Notes under the pieces: generated by a model
The model's database searches: none
What the model was told of the DNA's origin: nothing
Seen by the model: only the letters and a program-made list of their open reading frames with translations
In this document: positions 23,940 through 32,984 of the stretch, in pieces
How the letters are laid out: every line of letters starts with the position of its first letter
Position numbering within the stretch: the first letter of the stretch is position 1
Made by a program: the position numbers and the translations under genes
From: Bacteroidales bacterium
Lineage (GTDB): Bacteria > Bacteroidota > Bacteroidia > Bacteroidales > WCHB1-69
DNA length: 64,000 bases
Reading direction: 5' to 3'
Assembly: GCA_017633255.1 (NCBI GenBank)
Contig: JAGBPS010000017.1
Span: 1-64,000, forward strand

Positions 23940-26939
23940 ATGAACTTACAAGATATATATTTAAGATTAAACTTGAATGGTGATTGCTTAATACACCCGT
24001 CATTAGATTCAGATTGGAAACACAAGGTTTCTTTTCCAAGCCGTTTGTTGCGTTTGCTAGAAAGCAATGACATATTAAAGACATTAGATGCTTTCTTTTG
24101 CTTTGACAATAAACCTTTGATTCTGTTTTTTGCAGGTTGCGATGACAAAATGGCTTTGCATAAAGCCGTATGGAATTTGAATGAATCCCCTATCATTATA
24201 GTAATAGAAAACAATGCTGTTGAAATCTATAATGGTTATCGTTTGGATAAGGAATCAGGCTTACTTGAGTCCATTGGCGGAGAAGAAAAACTTTCTGATT
24301 TTTCCTACTTTGAGTTAGTAACTGGAAAAACATGGGAAAAATACCAAAAAGAGTTATCACACAAGAATCGTGTTGATTACCATTTATTGAAAAACATTGA
24401 AGCAGCACAAAAAAAGTTGGAAGAGGATGGCATAGAACAAATTGTTGCAAATGCTCTGCTTGGCAAGGTGATCTTTATCAGATATCTGATTGACAGAAAA
24501 GTGCGTTTGCATTTCAATAATACACACAAATATTGGTGTAACGATGACTTGTGTACATTGCTAACTGACAAACAGAAGTTTTGGTCTTTTATTCAATATC
24601 TTGAAGATCCTGAGAAAGGGTTTAACGGGGACATGTTCAAGATAACAAAAGAGGATTTCAATAAGATTCCAGAGCAATCATTAAATTGGTTGGTGCGTCT
24701 GTTACGTGGTGAGAATATTTCAACTGGTCAGCAATCACTATTTGATCTTTACGACTTTTCTATTCTTCCTATCGAATTTATCAGTAATGTCTATGAAAAA
24801 TTTATTGGAAAAGAAAGCCAAGACAAAAACGGAGCGTATTATACACCCACTTTTATAGTTGATTATATTGTTGCTGAAACGGTTGGAAAAAAATTAAAAG
24901 ATTCAAATGATTATGGATGCAAAGTATTAGATCCTGCTTGTGGTTCGGGTATTTTTTTAGTTGAATCGTTACGCAGAATCATCGAAAAATATATTTCTGT
25001 CAATAATATTACAAATACCGACACAGATGATTTTCGAAAGGTGCTAAATGACATTGTGAGAACAAACATCTACGGTATCGACAAAGACAAAAGTGCCATA
25101 CAAGTAGCTGTTTTCTCGGTTTATCTTACTTTACTTGATTATCAGGAACCAGCAGATATAGAAAATTTCAAGTTTCCTAATCTAATAGGAACAAATTTTA
25201 TTTGCAGTGATACATTTGATGTTGAGAACGATAACTTGAAGGTATTTGAAAAGGAAAATCACAAATTCGACTACATCATTGGTAATCCACCTTGGAAACG
25301 TGGCGGGATCAAAAAAGGGTCTTGTTGTGAAAAGTATTTGAAACGATACAAACTTCTTGATAAGGTGGGCAATAGGGAATTAGCTCAAGCCTTTGTCTTG
25401 CGAAGCATGGATTTTACATCTTCAAATACCCAGTGTGCTTTAGTGCTTGTTAGTAAGATTCTATACAATCTTGACAGTGAAAATTTTCGCAAATACATTC
25501 TAGATCAGTTGTATATCAATCAAGTTTTCGAGTTGGCACCAGTCCGGAAAGAAGTCTTCATCAAATCTAATGACCCTGCTGTTGCCCCTGCTTGCATCTT
25601 GTTCTATAAAAATGCCAATGGTGAATCAACAGATAGCAATATCATAAATCACATTGCATTAAAGCCAAGTAGGTTTTTCACTATGTTTAAAGTCTTCAGT
25701 TTGACTCATAATGACATTCAAGAAATCCAACAAGACAGATTAAAGAAGTACGATTATCTGTGGAAGGTATTAGTCTACGGGTCGTACCTGGACTTTATTT
25801 TCATCAAACGTTTGAAAGAATATTCTAGGATTAGCGATATTATCACATCTAATGGATATGTAAGAAAACAAGGATTAAAAGAAAAAGACAAAGATAAAGA
25901 ATTTGATGTTTCTTCATTGGTGGGCTTGAATTATATCAAAACCAACAGAGTAAAGAAATACCATATCGTTCAAGATGATGAAAAATGGACTTTGTCCAAG
26001 GTGGGATATGTTTATAGAGAGACAGGCAAGATTGTGACGGATTTATACAAGTCCCCAATTCTTTTAATAACAGGAGGCACAAAAATCGATCTTCATGCAG
26101 TGTCTGCTATCAGTTACAACGATGGCGTATTTAAGAGTTCTCTAACAGGAATTAAGGGCTATGGCATTGAAGCGATTTCCATTCTGCGAAATATACAAGC
26201 AATTCTTAATTCTCAATTCTTTGCATATTATAACTTGCTTACATTTAGCTCATCAGGAATAGAAAGAGAAGAAACACATGATGATGAAAAAATTAGTGTG
26301 CCATATTTTGATGGATTAGATAGTACTATTGAAAAAATTGAGGATTTGTATTGTCAATATGATGCACAGACTATGGCAAACGACGCGCTGAAGAATCAAA
26401 TTGATTTACAGATTGCTTCTTTAGAGAGTTCTATTCTCGAAAAATTAAACTGTTCTGATACAGAAAAAGACCTGATTGATTATACAGAAAAAATCTCTAT
26501 ACCTCTTGCTACCAAATCTCGAGGTTATGAGAAGGTTTTTTCTGCAATTAAGTTGAATGATTCCTGGTTGAAGGATTATGCCCAAGTATATATCGACCGT
26601 TTTGCAAGTAGTTTCAATAGAAACGGAAAGCGTTTCATGGTTGATATTCATTACTCTGAACAAATGATTGGTGTGTTTTTCAGAGTAATTGATGAAAAAG
26701 ATTTTGCCAAAGAAATACTTGTTTCCCGAACTGATGACAATCTGTTTGCTTTGGCAACAAAACTATCGTCTCAACGAATAACGGACCAGTTGTTTGTACA
26801 AAAAGATATTCGCGGTTTCGAAAAAGATTTCTTCTACGTTATCAAGCCAAATGAAAAACGCTTGTGGCACAGGGCTATTGCCCATTTGGATGTGAATGAG
26901 TTTGATGGTGCAATGTTAAGAGCTGGGAGGAACAATTGA
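23940..26939 (+). CDS. Large Eco57I-like N6-adenine DNA methyltransferase
   Basis: This 999-residue protein has a gamma-class methylase core with GAYYTP (298-303), the AdoMet motif DPACGSGIF (331-339) and catalytic GNPPW (448-452). A long N-terminal region (1-290) contains ESPIIIVIENNAVEIYNGYR and a D/E-rich part but no clear PD-(D/E)XK nuclease motif. The long C-terminal half (about 480-999) is the likely target-recognition region. It resembles type IIG and BREX PglX enzymes in overall size and core. It lies between mod and res, starts 13 bases after mod, and its stop overlaps the next start (TGATG). The ATG at 23940 is chosen over an upstream in-frame codon inside mod. Confidence 0.85.
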   Translation: MNLQDIYLRLNLNGDCLIHPSLDSDWKHKVSFPSRLLRLLESNDILKTLDAFFCFDNKPLILFFAGCDDKMALHKAVWNLNESPIIIVIENNAVEIYNGYRLDKESGLLESIGGEEKLSDFSYFELVTGKTWEKYQKELSHKNRVDYHLLKNIEAAQKKLEEDGIEQIVANALLGKVIFIRYLIDRKVRLHFNNTHKYWCNDDLCTLLTDKQKFWSFIQYLEDPEKGFNGDMFKITKEDFNKIPEQSLNWLVRLLRGENISTGQQSLFDLYDFSILPIEFISNVYEKFIGKESQDKNGAYYTPTFIVDYIVAETVGKKLKDSNDYGCKVLDPACGSGIFLVESLRRIIEKYISVNNITNTDTDDFRKVLNDIVRTNIYGIDKDKSAIQVAVFSVYLTLLDYQEPADIENFKFPNLIGTNFICSDTFDVENDNLKVFEKENHKFDYIIGNPPWKRGGIKKGSCCEKYLKRYKLLDKVGNRELAQAFVLRSMDFTSSNTQCALVLVSKILYNLDSENFRKYILDQLYINQVFELAPVRKEVFIKSNDPAVAPACILFYKNANGESTDSNIINHIALKPSRFFTMFKVFSLTHNDIQEIQQDRLKKYDYLWKVLVYGSYLDFIFIKRLKEYSRISDIITSNGYVRKQGLKEKDKDKEFDVSSLVGLNYIKTNRVKKYHIVQDDEKWTLSKVGYVYRETGKIVTDLYKSPILLITGGTKIDLHAVSAISYNDGVFKSSLTGIKGYGIEAISILRNIQAILNSQFFAYYNLLTFSSSGIEREETHDDEKISVPYFDGLDSTIEKIEDLYCQYDAQTMANDALKNQIDLQIASLESSILEKLNCSDTEKDLIDYTEKISIPLATKSRGYEKVFSAIKLNDSWLKDYAQVYIDRFASSFNRNGKRFMVDIHYSEQMIGVFFRVIDEKDFAKEILVSRTDDNLFALATKLSSQRITDQLFVQKDIRGFEKDFFYVIKPNEKRLWHRAIAHLDVNEFDGAMLRAGRNN

Positions 26940-27634
26940 TGGTAACAAGTTCAAATTTAAGCGCAACATCCTTCGTTTACTCTCAAACACGAAGAGATTT
27001 CTACTTTGAATCGATTTTGACAGCATGTGTTGATGTTTATAATGCTATTATTGGTTCTGCTATCCAATTAGCTAACGATGAGAATACAATAAGGGATGAG
27101 TTTTTGAAGTATTTACAAGACATGTACTTCAAGCAAAGCCATGAATTGAAAAATTTGAAGTTTGATAAAGAAACGAGTGAAAACACAGGTAGAGCGGATA
27201 TTCGGGTTTTGCCGACAAAAGATGAGTATGTGAACGATGAAGCCTACTATCTTATAGAATGTAAACGGCTTGACAACAAGAATGTTCGAGGGACTACGGG
27301 ATTGAATGCTGAATATATTAAAAACGGCATTTGTAGATATGTCTGTGGTTATTATTCCTCATATTATGACAATAATGCCATGTTCGGTTTTATTGTTGAG
27401 AAAATGGATATTAAAGGCAATGTTAACGAGATAAATGGCTTATTCTCTAAGAATTTTAAAAAGAAGAAACTGGGTAAAGAATGTTTTGTAAATGCCAATG
27501 TTAAACAAAGTATGAACTATTGCGATTTCGCTAATGGTTATCTGTATTCATACATGTCAACTCACACTCATATTTCAGGTAAAGAGTTAACCCTATACCA
27601 TCTAATGTTTGATTTTTCTAATAACATAATATGA
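26939..27634 (+). CDS. Putative PD-(D/E)XK nuclease of the restriction island
   Basis: This 231-residue protein is not assigned to a named family. It carries a nuclease-like pattern: Glu54 in TIRDEFLKYL, Asp87 in GRADIRVLP and Glu107/Lys109 in YYLIECKRL. That is the D...ExK arrangement of PD-(D/E)XK endonucleases with a plausible strand spacing. The rest includes GLNAEYIKNGICRYVCGYYS and many tyrosines. Its start shares one base with the stop of the methyltransferase, and its end overlaps res by four bases, so expression is tightly coupled. It may be the cutting partner of the Eco57I-like enzyme; this is inference. Confidence 0.65.
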   Translation: MVTSSNLSATSFVYSQTRRDFYFESILTACVDVYNAIIGSAIQLANDENTIRDEFLKYLQDMYFKQSHELKNLKFDKETSENTGRADIRVLPTKDEYVNDEAYYLIECKRLDNKNVRGTTGLNAEYIKNGICRYVCGYYSSYYDNNAMFGFIVEKMDIKGNVNEINGLFSKNFKKKKLGKECFVNANVKQSMNYCDFANGYLYSYMSTHTHISGKELTLYHLMFDFSNNII

Positions 27635-30294
27635 AATTCTCCTTCGAATCCAATCTTTCCTATCAGCAGGAAGCCATTCAGTCGGTTGTCGGTCTCTTTG
27701 AAGGGCAAGCGATTGAGGATTCCCTGTTTCAATACAATCTCAACGAGCAACAGGCGAGTTTGATTGATGGCATTGGAAACAAGTTGGTTTTGTCGGAGGA
27801 ACAGATTCTTACCAATTTGCAGAAAGTGCAGAATCAAAATGAGATTGCCGTATCTGAAATGCTTGACGGGATGCACTTTTCCATTGAAATGGAAACTGGA
27901 ACAGGAAAGACATACGTTTACCTGCGTACCATTTACGAGTTGAACAAAATATATGGTTTCAAAAAGTTTGTTATTGTTGTACCCTCTGTTCCGATTCGTG
28001 AGGGCGTATTGAAAAACCTGCAAATCACCCACGAGCATTTTCAAACGCTATACGACAACACTCCAATTCGGTTTTATGTGTACGATCGAAACAAAATCTC
28101 TCAACTTCGTGGCTTTGCGGCAGGCGACAACATAGAGGTATTGGTTATCAACATTGATTCATTTGCCAAGGACGAGAATGTCATCAACAAACCAAACGAT
28201 AAACTCAACGGACAGGAACCTATCAACTTTATCAAACAGGTTCTACCCATCGTGATTGTGGACGAACCCCAAAACATGGAATCGGAAAAACGTGCTGCAG
28301 CCATTGCCAATTTGAATCCGCTTTGCACGTTGCGTTATTCAGCCACTCACCGAAACCGTTACAATCTGATTTACAGCCTAAATCCCGTGAAAGCATACGA
28401 TTTGGGTCTTGTGAAACAGATAGAAGTCGATTCTGTTTTCGAGGAAAATTCTCTGAATGGTGCTTTTGTTGCACTGGAGTCAATAACCGCAAGCAAAACG
28501 AAGATCACTGCAAAGGTGTCCATTGATGTCAATGACAAAAAAGGGGTGAAACGGGAATCGGTTTCTGTTAGGGCAGGTGATGATTTGTATGCGAAGAGCG
28601 AAAGTCGTGAGATTTATCGTAATGGTTACATAGTGGAGGAGATAGATGCATCGAATGCCTGTATTGTGTTTTCAAACGGTGATGTGCTTTATCAGGGACA
28701 ACGCAAAGGCGACTTAAATGATGAGGTGATGAAATTCCAGATTCGCCGTACCATTGAGGAACATTTGCGTAAGGAGTTGAAACTGAACAAACATGGAATC
28801 AAGGTTTTGTCCTTGATTTTTATCGACAGGGTGGCAAACTATCGCACATACGATGCCCAAGACAATGTAGTCAAAGGAAAGTTTGCCATCTGGTTTGAGG
28901 AGATTTATGCAGAGTTAATAAAACGTCCTGAATTTCAATTGTTGGATAAGCATCCCATCGACAAGATTCACAATGGCTACTTTTCGCAAGACAAAAAAGG
29001 ACACGCCAAGGACACTTCAGGCGAAACGCAAGCTGATGATGATACTTATAACTTGATTATGAGAGACAAGGAAACGCTGTTGGATATGAATAACCCACTT
29101 CGTTTCATCTTTTCTCACACGGCTTTGCGCGAAGGTTGGGATAACCCCAATGTCTTCCAAATCTGCACTTTGAATGAAACCAAGTCAGAAATCAAGAAAC
29201 GTCAGGAAATAGGTCGAGGTTTGCGCTTGCCGGTCAATCAAGACGGAGTGCGCTGTTATGACAGAAATGTCAACCGTTTAACTGTTATCGCCAACGAATC
29301 ATACAATGACTTTGCGAAAGCCTTACAAAATGAGATGCAGGAGGATTGTGGTGTCAACTTTGGAGGTCGCATCAAGCCCAAACGTGATAGGGTTGCGGTA
29401 AAATACAAGAAAGGTTTTGAGGCCGACCCGCTTTTCCTTGCCATTTGGGAAAAACTGAAAGCCAAAACAACGTATCGGGTGAAATATGATACCGATGCGT
29501 TGATTGAAAAGGCAGGCAAAGAAATGAAACAAATGCCCAGTATTGTGGCTCCATCCATTCGTTCGGTGAAGACGGAAGTTGTTCTCACCGAAGATGGTGT
29601 TTCTACCAATTATAAAGGCGACAAACTTTCATCTCATACTTCGGATTATATTATACCCGATGTCTTGGGCTACATACAAAACAGAACAGAGCTAACTCGA
29701 TCAACCATTTTGCGCATTTTGGAAAACTCTGGCCGGTTAGATGATTTAGCAATTAATCCACAGTTGTTTATGGATTTGGCTGTTGATGCAATCAGACACG
29801 TTTTGCAGGACATGATGATTGATGGCATAGAATATCTTAAAATTGGGAACACCGAGTATGAAATGCGCTTGTTCGAGGAACAGGAATTGGAAATCTATTT
29901 GAATGACTTCACTTTCAAGGTTTCTGATGCAGATAAAACCATCTACGATGAATATGTTCCTTTGGATTCTTCAGTAGAGAACAAGTTTGCCCAGGATTGC
30001 GAAACAAGCGACCAAATCAAGTATTATTTCAAGTTGCCGGATTGGTTCATAATTCCCACTCCAATTGGCCACTACAATCCTGATTGGGCAGTGGTTTTTG
30101 AGGATGACAAGAAAGTGTATTTTGTCGCAGAAACAAAAGATACTGGAACCCCTATAGTGGATTTGAACAAACTTCATTCAAGCGAAAGGCAGAAAATTCG
30201 TTGTGGCGAGGCGCATTTCAAGCAATTTGATGGTTTGGAATATAAGGTGGTCCATAACGTGAGTGAGTTGGTCGATAAAAACACTAATCATTGA
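27631..30294 (+). CDS. res: Type III restriction endonuclease (Res), helicase-nuclease
   Basis: This 887-residue subunit translocates or signals along DNA with ATP and cuts when two unmodified sites are met. The helicase motifs are Walker A METGTGKTYV (87-96), motif II DEPQ (211-214, in place of DEAH), SATH (237-240) and a motif VI region GRGLRLP. The C-terminal nuclease domain has PD at 817-818 (HYNPDWAVVF) and ETK at 834-836, the expected PD...ExK site. It is separated from its mod partner by 3.7 kb of inserted genes, which is unusual. All motifs appear intact. Confidence 0.93.
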   Translation: MKFSFESNLSYQQEAIQSVVGLFEGQAIEDSLFQYNLNEQQASLIDGIGNKLVLSEEQILTNLQKVQNQNEIAVSEMLDGMHFSIEMETGTGKTYVYLRTIYELNKIYGFKKFVIVVPSVPIREGVLKNLQITHEHFQTLYDNTPIRFYVYDRNKISQLRGFAAGDNIEVLVINIDSFAKDENVINKPNDKLNGQEPINFIKQVLPIVIVDEPQNMESEKRAAAIANLNPLCTLRYSATHRNRYNLIYSLNPVKAYDLGLVKQIEVDSVFEENSLNGAFVALESITASKTKITAKVSIDVNDKKGVKRESVSVRAGDDLYAKSESREIYRNGYIVEEIDASNACIVFSNGDVLYQGQRKGDLNDEVMKFQIRRTIEEHLRKELKLNKHGIKVLSLIFIDRVANYRTYDAQDNVVKGKFAIWFEEIYAELIKRPEFQLLDKHPIDKIHNGYFSQDKKGHAKDTSGETQADDDTYNLIMRDKETLLDMNNPLRFIFSHTALREGWDNPNVFQICTLNETKSEIKKRQEIGRGLRLPVNQDGVRCYDRNVNRLTVIANESYNDFAKALQNEMQEDCGVNFGGRIKPKRDRVAVKYKKGFEADPLFLAIWEKLKAKTTYRVKYDTDALIEKAGKEMKQMPSIVAPSIRSVKTEVVLTEDGVSTNYKGDKLSSHTSDYIIPDVLGYIQNRTELTRSTILRILENSGRLDDLAINPQLFMDLAVDAIRHVLQDMMIDGIEYLKIGNTEYEMRLFEEQELEIYLNDFTFKVSDADKTIYDEYVPLDSSVENKFAQDCETSDQIKYYFKLPDWFIIPTPIGHYNPDWAVVFEDDKKVYFVAETKDTGTPIVDLNKLHSSERQKIRCGEAHFKQFDGLEYKVVHNVSELVDKNTNH

Positions 30295-30315
30295 TTATTG
30301 CAAACGATAACAATC

Positions 30316-31125
30316 ATGTGCTCTCACCTCTCTGCCCCCGACATCATCTCCTACATGGAATCCTTGCGCAACGAAAAGCAACGAACCGTGCTGATGCGCT
30401 TTTTCAAGACAGGGCCGGGGCAGTATGGCGAGGGCGACGAATTCCTTGGACTGAAGGTGCCGCAAACCCGTGAGGTGGTGAAGGTCGCTGCCAAGGATTT
30501 TCCGCTTGAGGAGGTGCCTGAGCTGCTGATGTCGAAGTGGCATGAGGTACGGCTATGCGGACTGCTGATCCTCGTGGCAAAATTCGAGAAGTTAGCCACG
30601 AAACGCTTGGCCAACAATCCAGAAGCGGCACGCCAACGGGACGAAATCCTCACGATGTATTTGCAATACGCCGAACGGGCCAACAACTGGGATTTAGTGG
30701 ATTTATCTACCCATAAGATACTGGGCAACTGGCTGTTGCTTCCATCGTTCCTTGGTGGTGACGAGCTGGATATGTACGAGGACTACAAGGTGCAAGTGAT
30801 GGACGAATTAGCCGTCAGTCCCTGTCTGTGGAAGCAGCGCATGAGTATGGTCTGCACATGGAAAACCATACAGCAGGGTGACTACTGGTGGTGCCTGCGC
30901 TATGCCGAGGTACACCTGCATCACCCGCACGACCTGATGCAGAAAGCGGTCGGCTGGATGCTCCGCGAAATGGGCAAACGCATCAGTATGGACCTGCTGC
31001 GTGAGTTTCTGCAGCTGCACGCCCATGAGATGCCCCGCACCGCCCTGCGCTATGCCATTGAACAGATGGACGAGGGTGAACGGCAGGAATGGATGACAGC
31101 AAAAGCTGTATCAATTCATGCCTGA
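30316..31125 (+). CDS. AlkD-like DNA alkylation repair protein
   Basis: The 269-residue protein looks like the all-helical HEAT-like repeat DNA glycosylases (AlkD/AlkC group). It has the N-terminal GLKVPQTREVVKVAAKDF, HEVRLCGLLILVAKFE, the characteristic ANNWDLVDLSTHKILG (active-site Trp/Asp region) and DLMQKAVGWMLREMGKR. Family members excise alkylated purines. The ATG at 30316 is preferred over a TTG at 30298. It begins 21 bases after res and could be read from the same transcript, although its base composition is host-like. Confidence 0.88.
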   Translation: MCSHLSAPDIISYMESLRNEKQRTVLMRFFKTGPGQYGEGDEFLGLKVPQTREVVKVAAKDFPLEEVPELLMSKWHEVRLCGLLILVAKFEKLATKRLANNPEAARQRDEILTMYLQYAERANNWDLVDLSTHKILGNWLLLPSFLGGDELDMYEDYKVQVMDELAVSPCLWKQRMSMVCTWKTIQQGDYWWCLRYAEVHLHHPHDLMQKAVGWMLREMGKRISMDLLREFLQLHAHEMPRTALRYAIEQMDEGERQEWMTAKAVSIHA

Positions 31126-31190
31126 TTATCATTTGTTATAGATGTGGTTTAGGCCTTTGATTAGAGTTTCAGAATGTGATTAACAATCAA

Positions 31191-31220
31191 AAAAAAGCAC
31201 CTCATAAAGGTGCTTTTTTT
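31191..31220. terminator. Bidirectional hairpin terminator
   Basis: AAAGCACCT and AGGTGCTTT arms with a short loop are flanked by A residues on one side and seven T on the other. It works for the plus-strand alkylation-repair gene and, read on the minus strand, directly follows the tRNA-Gly gene. Confidence 0.8.
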
Positions 31221-31221
31221 G

Positions 31222-31294
31222 AGCGGTAGACGGGGTTCGAACCCGCGACCTGCGGCTTGGGAAGCCGCCGCTCTGCCAACTGAGCTACTACCGC
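31222..31294 (-). tRNA. tRNA-Gly (anticodon CCC)
   Basis: On the minus strand the acceptor arms GCGGTAG and CTACCGC pair fully. The D-arm AGCTCAGTTGGCAGAGC and the T-arm GGGTTCGAACCC are standard. The anticodon loop TTCCCAA gives CCC for Gly GGG codons. The discriminator base is U, as expected for Gly. CCA is not encoded. The gene begins only five bases after the ychF stop codon with no promoter between, so it is probably processed from a ychF transcript. Confidence 0.95.
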
Positions 31295-31299
31295 GTTTG

Positions 31300-32397
31300 C
31301 TAAACATTAAAGCGAATGTGCAGAATATCACCGTCCTGCACTTCGTAGTTTTTGCCTTCCACGGCCAATTTGCCGGCTTCTTTGCATTTCAATTCCGAGC
31401 CCAACTGCACCAAGTCGGCATACTTGATGACTTCGGCACGGATAAAACCTCTTTCCAAGTCGCTGTGGATCACACCTGCCGCTTGGGGGGCCAACATGCC
31501 CTTGCGGATGGTCCAGGCACGGTTTTCCTTGCCGCCCACCGTGAAGAAAGAGATGAGGTTCAGCATCTTATAGGCTGCCTGTATCACCTTGTTCACACCC
31601 GGCTCGTTCAATCCCGCATCGCGCAGGAATTCAGCCCGGTCTTCGGCGCTCTCCAACTCTGCGATTTCGGCTTCAATCTTGGCCGCAATCACCAGCATCT
31701 CGGCGTCTTTGTCTTTCAGATATTCACGCACACTGTCCACGTAGGCATTGCCATTCACCGCATCCTCGTCGTTGACGTTGCACACGAACATCATCGGCTT
31801 CTCGGTCAACAGCATCATGTCGCTCACCACGGCTTTTTCTTCCGGGGTGGCATCCATGGTTCTCACATTCTGGAAGTTCTCCAGATGGGCTTTGTATTTC
31901 TGCAATACTTCATAGTCGTGCTTGGCGGTCTTCTCGCCCGCTTTCACAGCTTTCTCCACCTTGAGCATTTTCTTGTTGATTTGCTCCAAATCCTTCACTT
32001 GCAACTCGAAATCCACAATCTCGATATCTCTCACGGGATCAACGGAACCTTCCACATGGGGCAGGTTTTCGTTGTCGAAACAACGCAACACGTGAATCAA
32101 AGCGTCGCAGAGGCGCACATCGGCCAAAAAGCTGTTGCCGATACCCTCGCCCTGGCTGGCACCCTTGGCCAAACCGGGAATATCCACCACATCCAAAGTG
32201 GCATAGATGAGCTTGTCAGCCTTGATGAACGTGTCGATATTGGCCAAACGCTCATCGGGAACAGGACACACACCAATGTTGGATTTGTTGGTGCTATAAG
32301 CAAAATCAGTGACTGCTGCCTTCGTATTGGAGATGCAGTTGAACATCGTTGTTTTTCCTGAGTTGGTCAGACCAACAATTCCGCATTTCAAGCCCAT
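31300..32397 (-). CDS. ychF: Redox-regulated ribosome-associated ATPase YchF
   Basis: This 365-residue Obg-family P-loop protein prefers ATP over GTP and binds ribosomes. The P-loop GLTNSGKTT is at residues 9-17; the switch region IPGLAKGASQGEGIGN follows. NVNDED replaces the usual NKxD motif, which explains the ATP preference in this family. The C-terminal TGS-like segment includes ARAWTIRKGM-type residues and ends with GDILHIRFNV. The length is normal. It is followed immediately by tRNA-Gly. Confidence 0.96.
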   Translation of the reverse strand: MGLKCGIVGLTNSGKTTMFNCISNTKAAVTDFAYSTNKSNIGVCPVPDERLANIDTFIKADKLIYATLDVVDIPGLAKGASQGEGIGNSFLADVRLCDALIHVLRCFDNENLPHVEGSVDPVRDIEIVDFELQVKDLEQINKKMLKVEKAVKAGEKTAKHDYEVLQKYKAHLENFQNVRTMDATPEEKAVVSDMMLLTEKPMMFVCNVNDEDAVNGNAYVDSVREYLKDKDAEMLVIAAKIEAEIAELESAEDRAEFLRDAGLNEPGVNKVIQAAYKMLNLISFFTVGGKENRAWTIRKGMLAPQAAGVIHSDLERGFIRAEVIKYADLVQLGSELKCKEAGKLAVEGKNYEVQDGDILHIRFNV

Positions 32398-32533
32398 TTT
32401 CTTAATTTACAATTGATAATTGATAATTGACAATTTAATAGTTAGTTTTATAGCTTGGGAAGGTTATAAAGGTTTTTTATTTACAAAACAAGTGAATATA
32501 ACTATTAATTATTAATTGTTAACTGTTAACTGA

Positions 32534-32782
32534 TTAGAACCCGAGTATCACGTCTTCCACGTGGTCAATTTCCGGCAGGTACTGTTTTAGGGTTTGCTCC
32601 ACACCGTTTTTCAAGGTCATTTTGGCGTGAGGGCAGCTTCCGCAGGCACCCTGCAATTTCACTTTCACCACATTGTCAGAGGTGAGTTCGATGAACTCAA
32701 TATCACCGCCATCTTGCTGCAGATAGGGACGGATCTGGGAGATGAGCGATTTCACCTTTTGCTCTAAAGTCGGATTTTCCAT
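32534..32782 (-). CDS. NifU-like Fe-S scaffold/carrier protein
   Basis: The 82-residue protein is a stand-alone NifU C-terminal (Nfu) domain. It contains YLQQDGGDIEFI at the start and the cluster-binding CxxC in LQGACGSCPHAKMTLK. Such proteins transfer [4Fe-4S] clusters to target enzymes in the cytoplasm. The 136 bases between it and ychF are AT-rich with short direct repeats (AATTGATAATTGATAATTG) and no gene. Confidence 0.93.
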   Translation of the reverse strand: MENPTLEQKVKSLISQIRPYLQQDGGDIEFIELTSDNVVKVKLQGACGSCPHAKMTLKNGVEQTLKQYLPEIDHVEDVILGF

Positions 32783-32809
32783 CTTTTTTTCTTTTCAAAA
32801 TTGAGAATG

Positions 32810-32817
32810 CAAAAATA
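32810..32817 (-). promoter_or_regulatory. Promoter -7 box of the NifU-like gene
   Basis: The minus strand reads TATTTTTG followed by CA, 28 bases before the ATG at 32782. Confidence 0.6.
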
Positions 32818-32910
32818 CGAAATTTTTTAATGTGCCAATTTGATAATGTGCTAATGTGCCAATTAAATTAGCAAAATTTCATTTTAATCGTATAACTCAA
32901 GAATCATTAA

Positions 32911-32981
32911 AACTCTCCTGCGAAGCACTCCCCTTGAGCACGAAGTGCGAGACTCCCCTTGTGCGTAGCACAACTCCCCTA
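32911..32981. repeat. Array of CTCCCCT arms with variable mini-hairpins
   Basis: The element alternates the constant block CTCCCCTT with short inverted repeats: GCGAAGC, GCACGAAGTGC and GTGCGTAGCAC. A related element in the opposite orientation lies at 47870-47943. It occupies the gap between the NifU-like gene and the 3' end of the beta-mannosidase gene. Confidence 0.7.
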
Positions 32982-32984
32982 ATT

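Noticed and set aside
31210..32361. Long plus-strand frame of 383 codons
   Set aside because: It lies antisense to ychF and runs through the tRNA-Gly gene. The His-rich translation is typical of a shadow frame.
32911..32981. CRISPR-like alternation of constant and variable blocks
   Set aside because: The variable parts are only 7-16 bases and are self-complementary, so they are hairpins rather than spacers.
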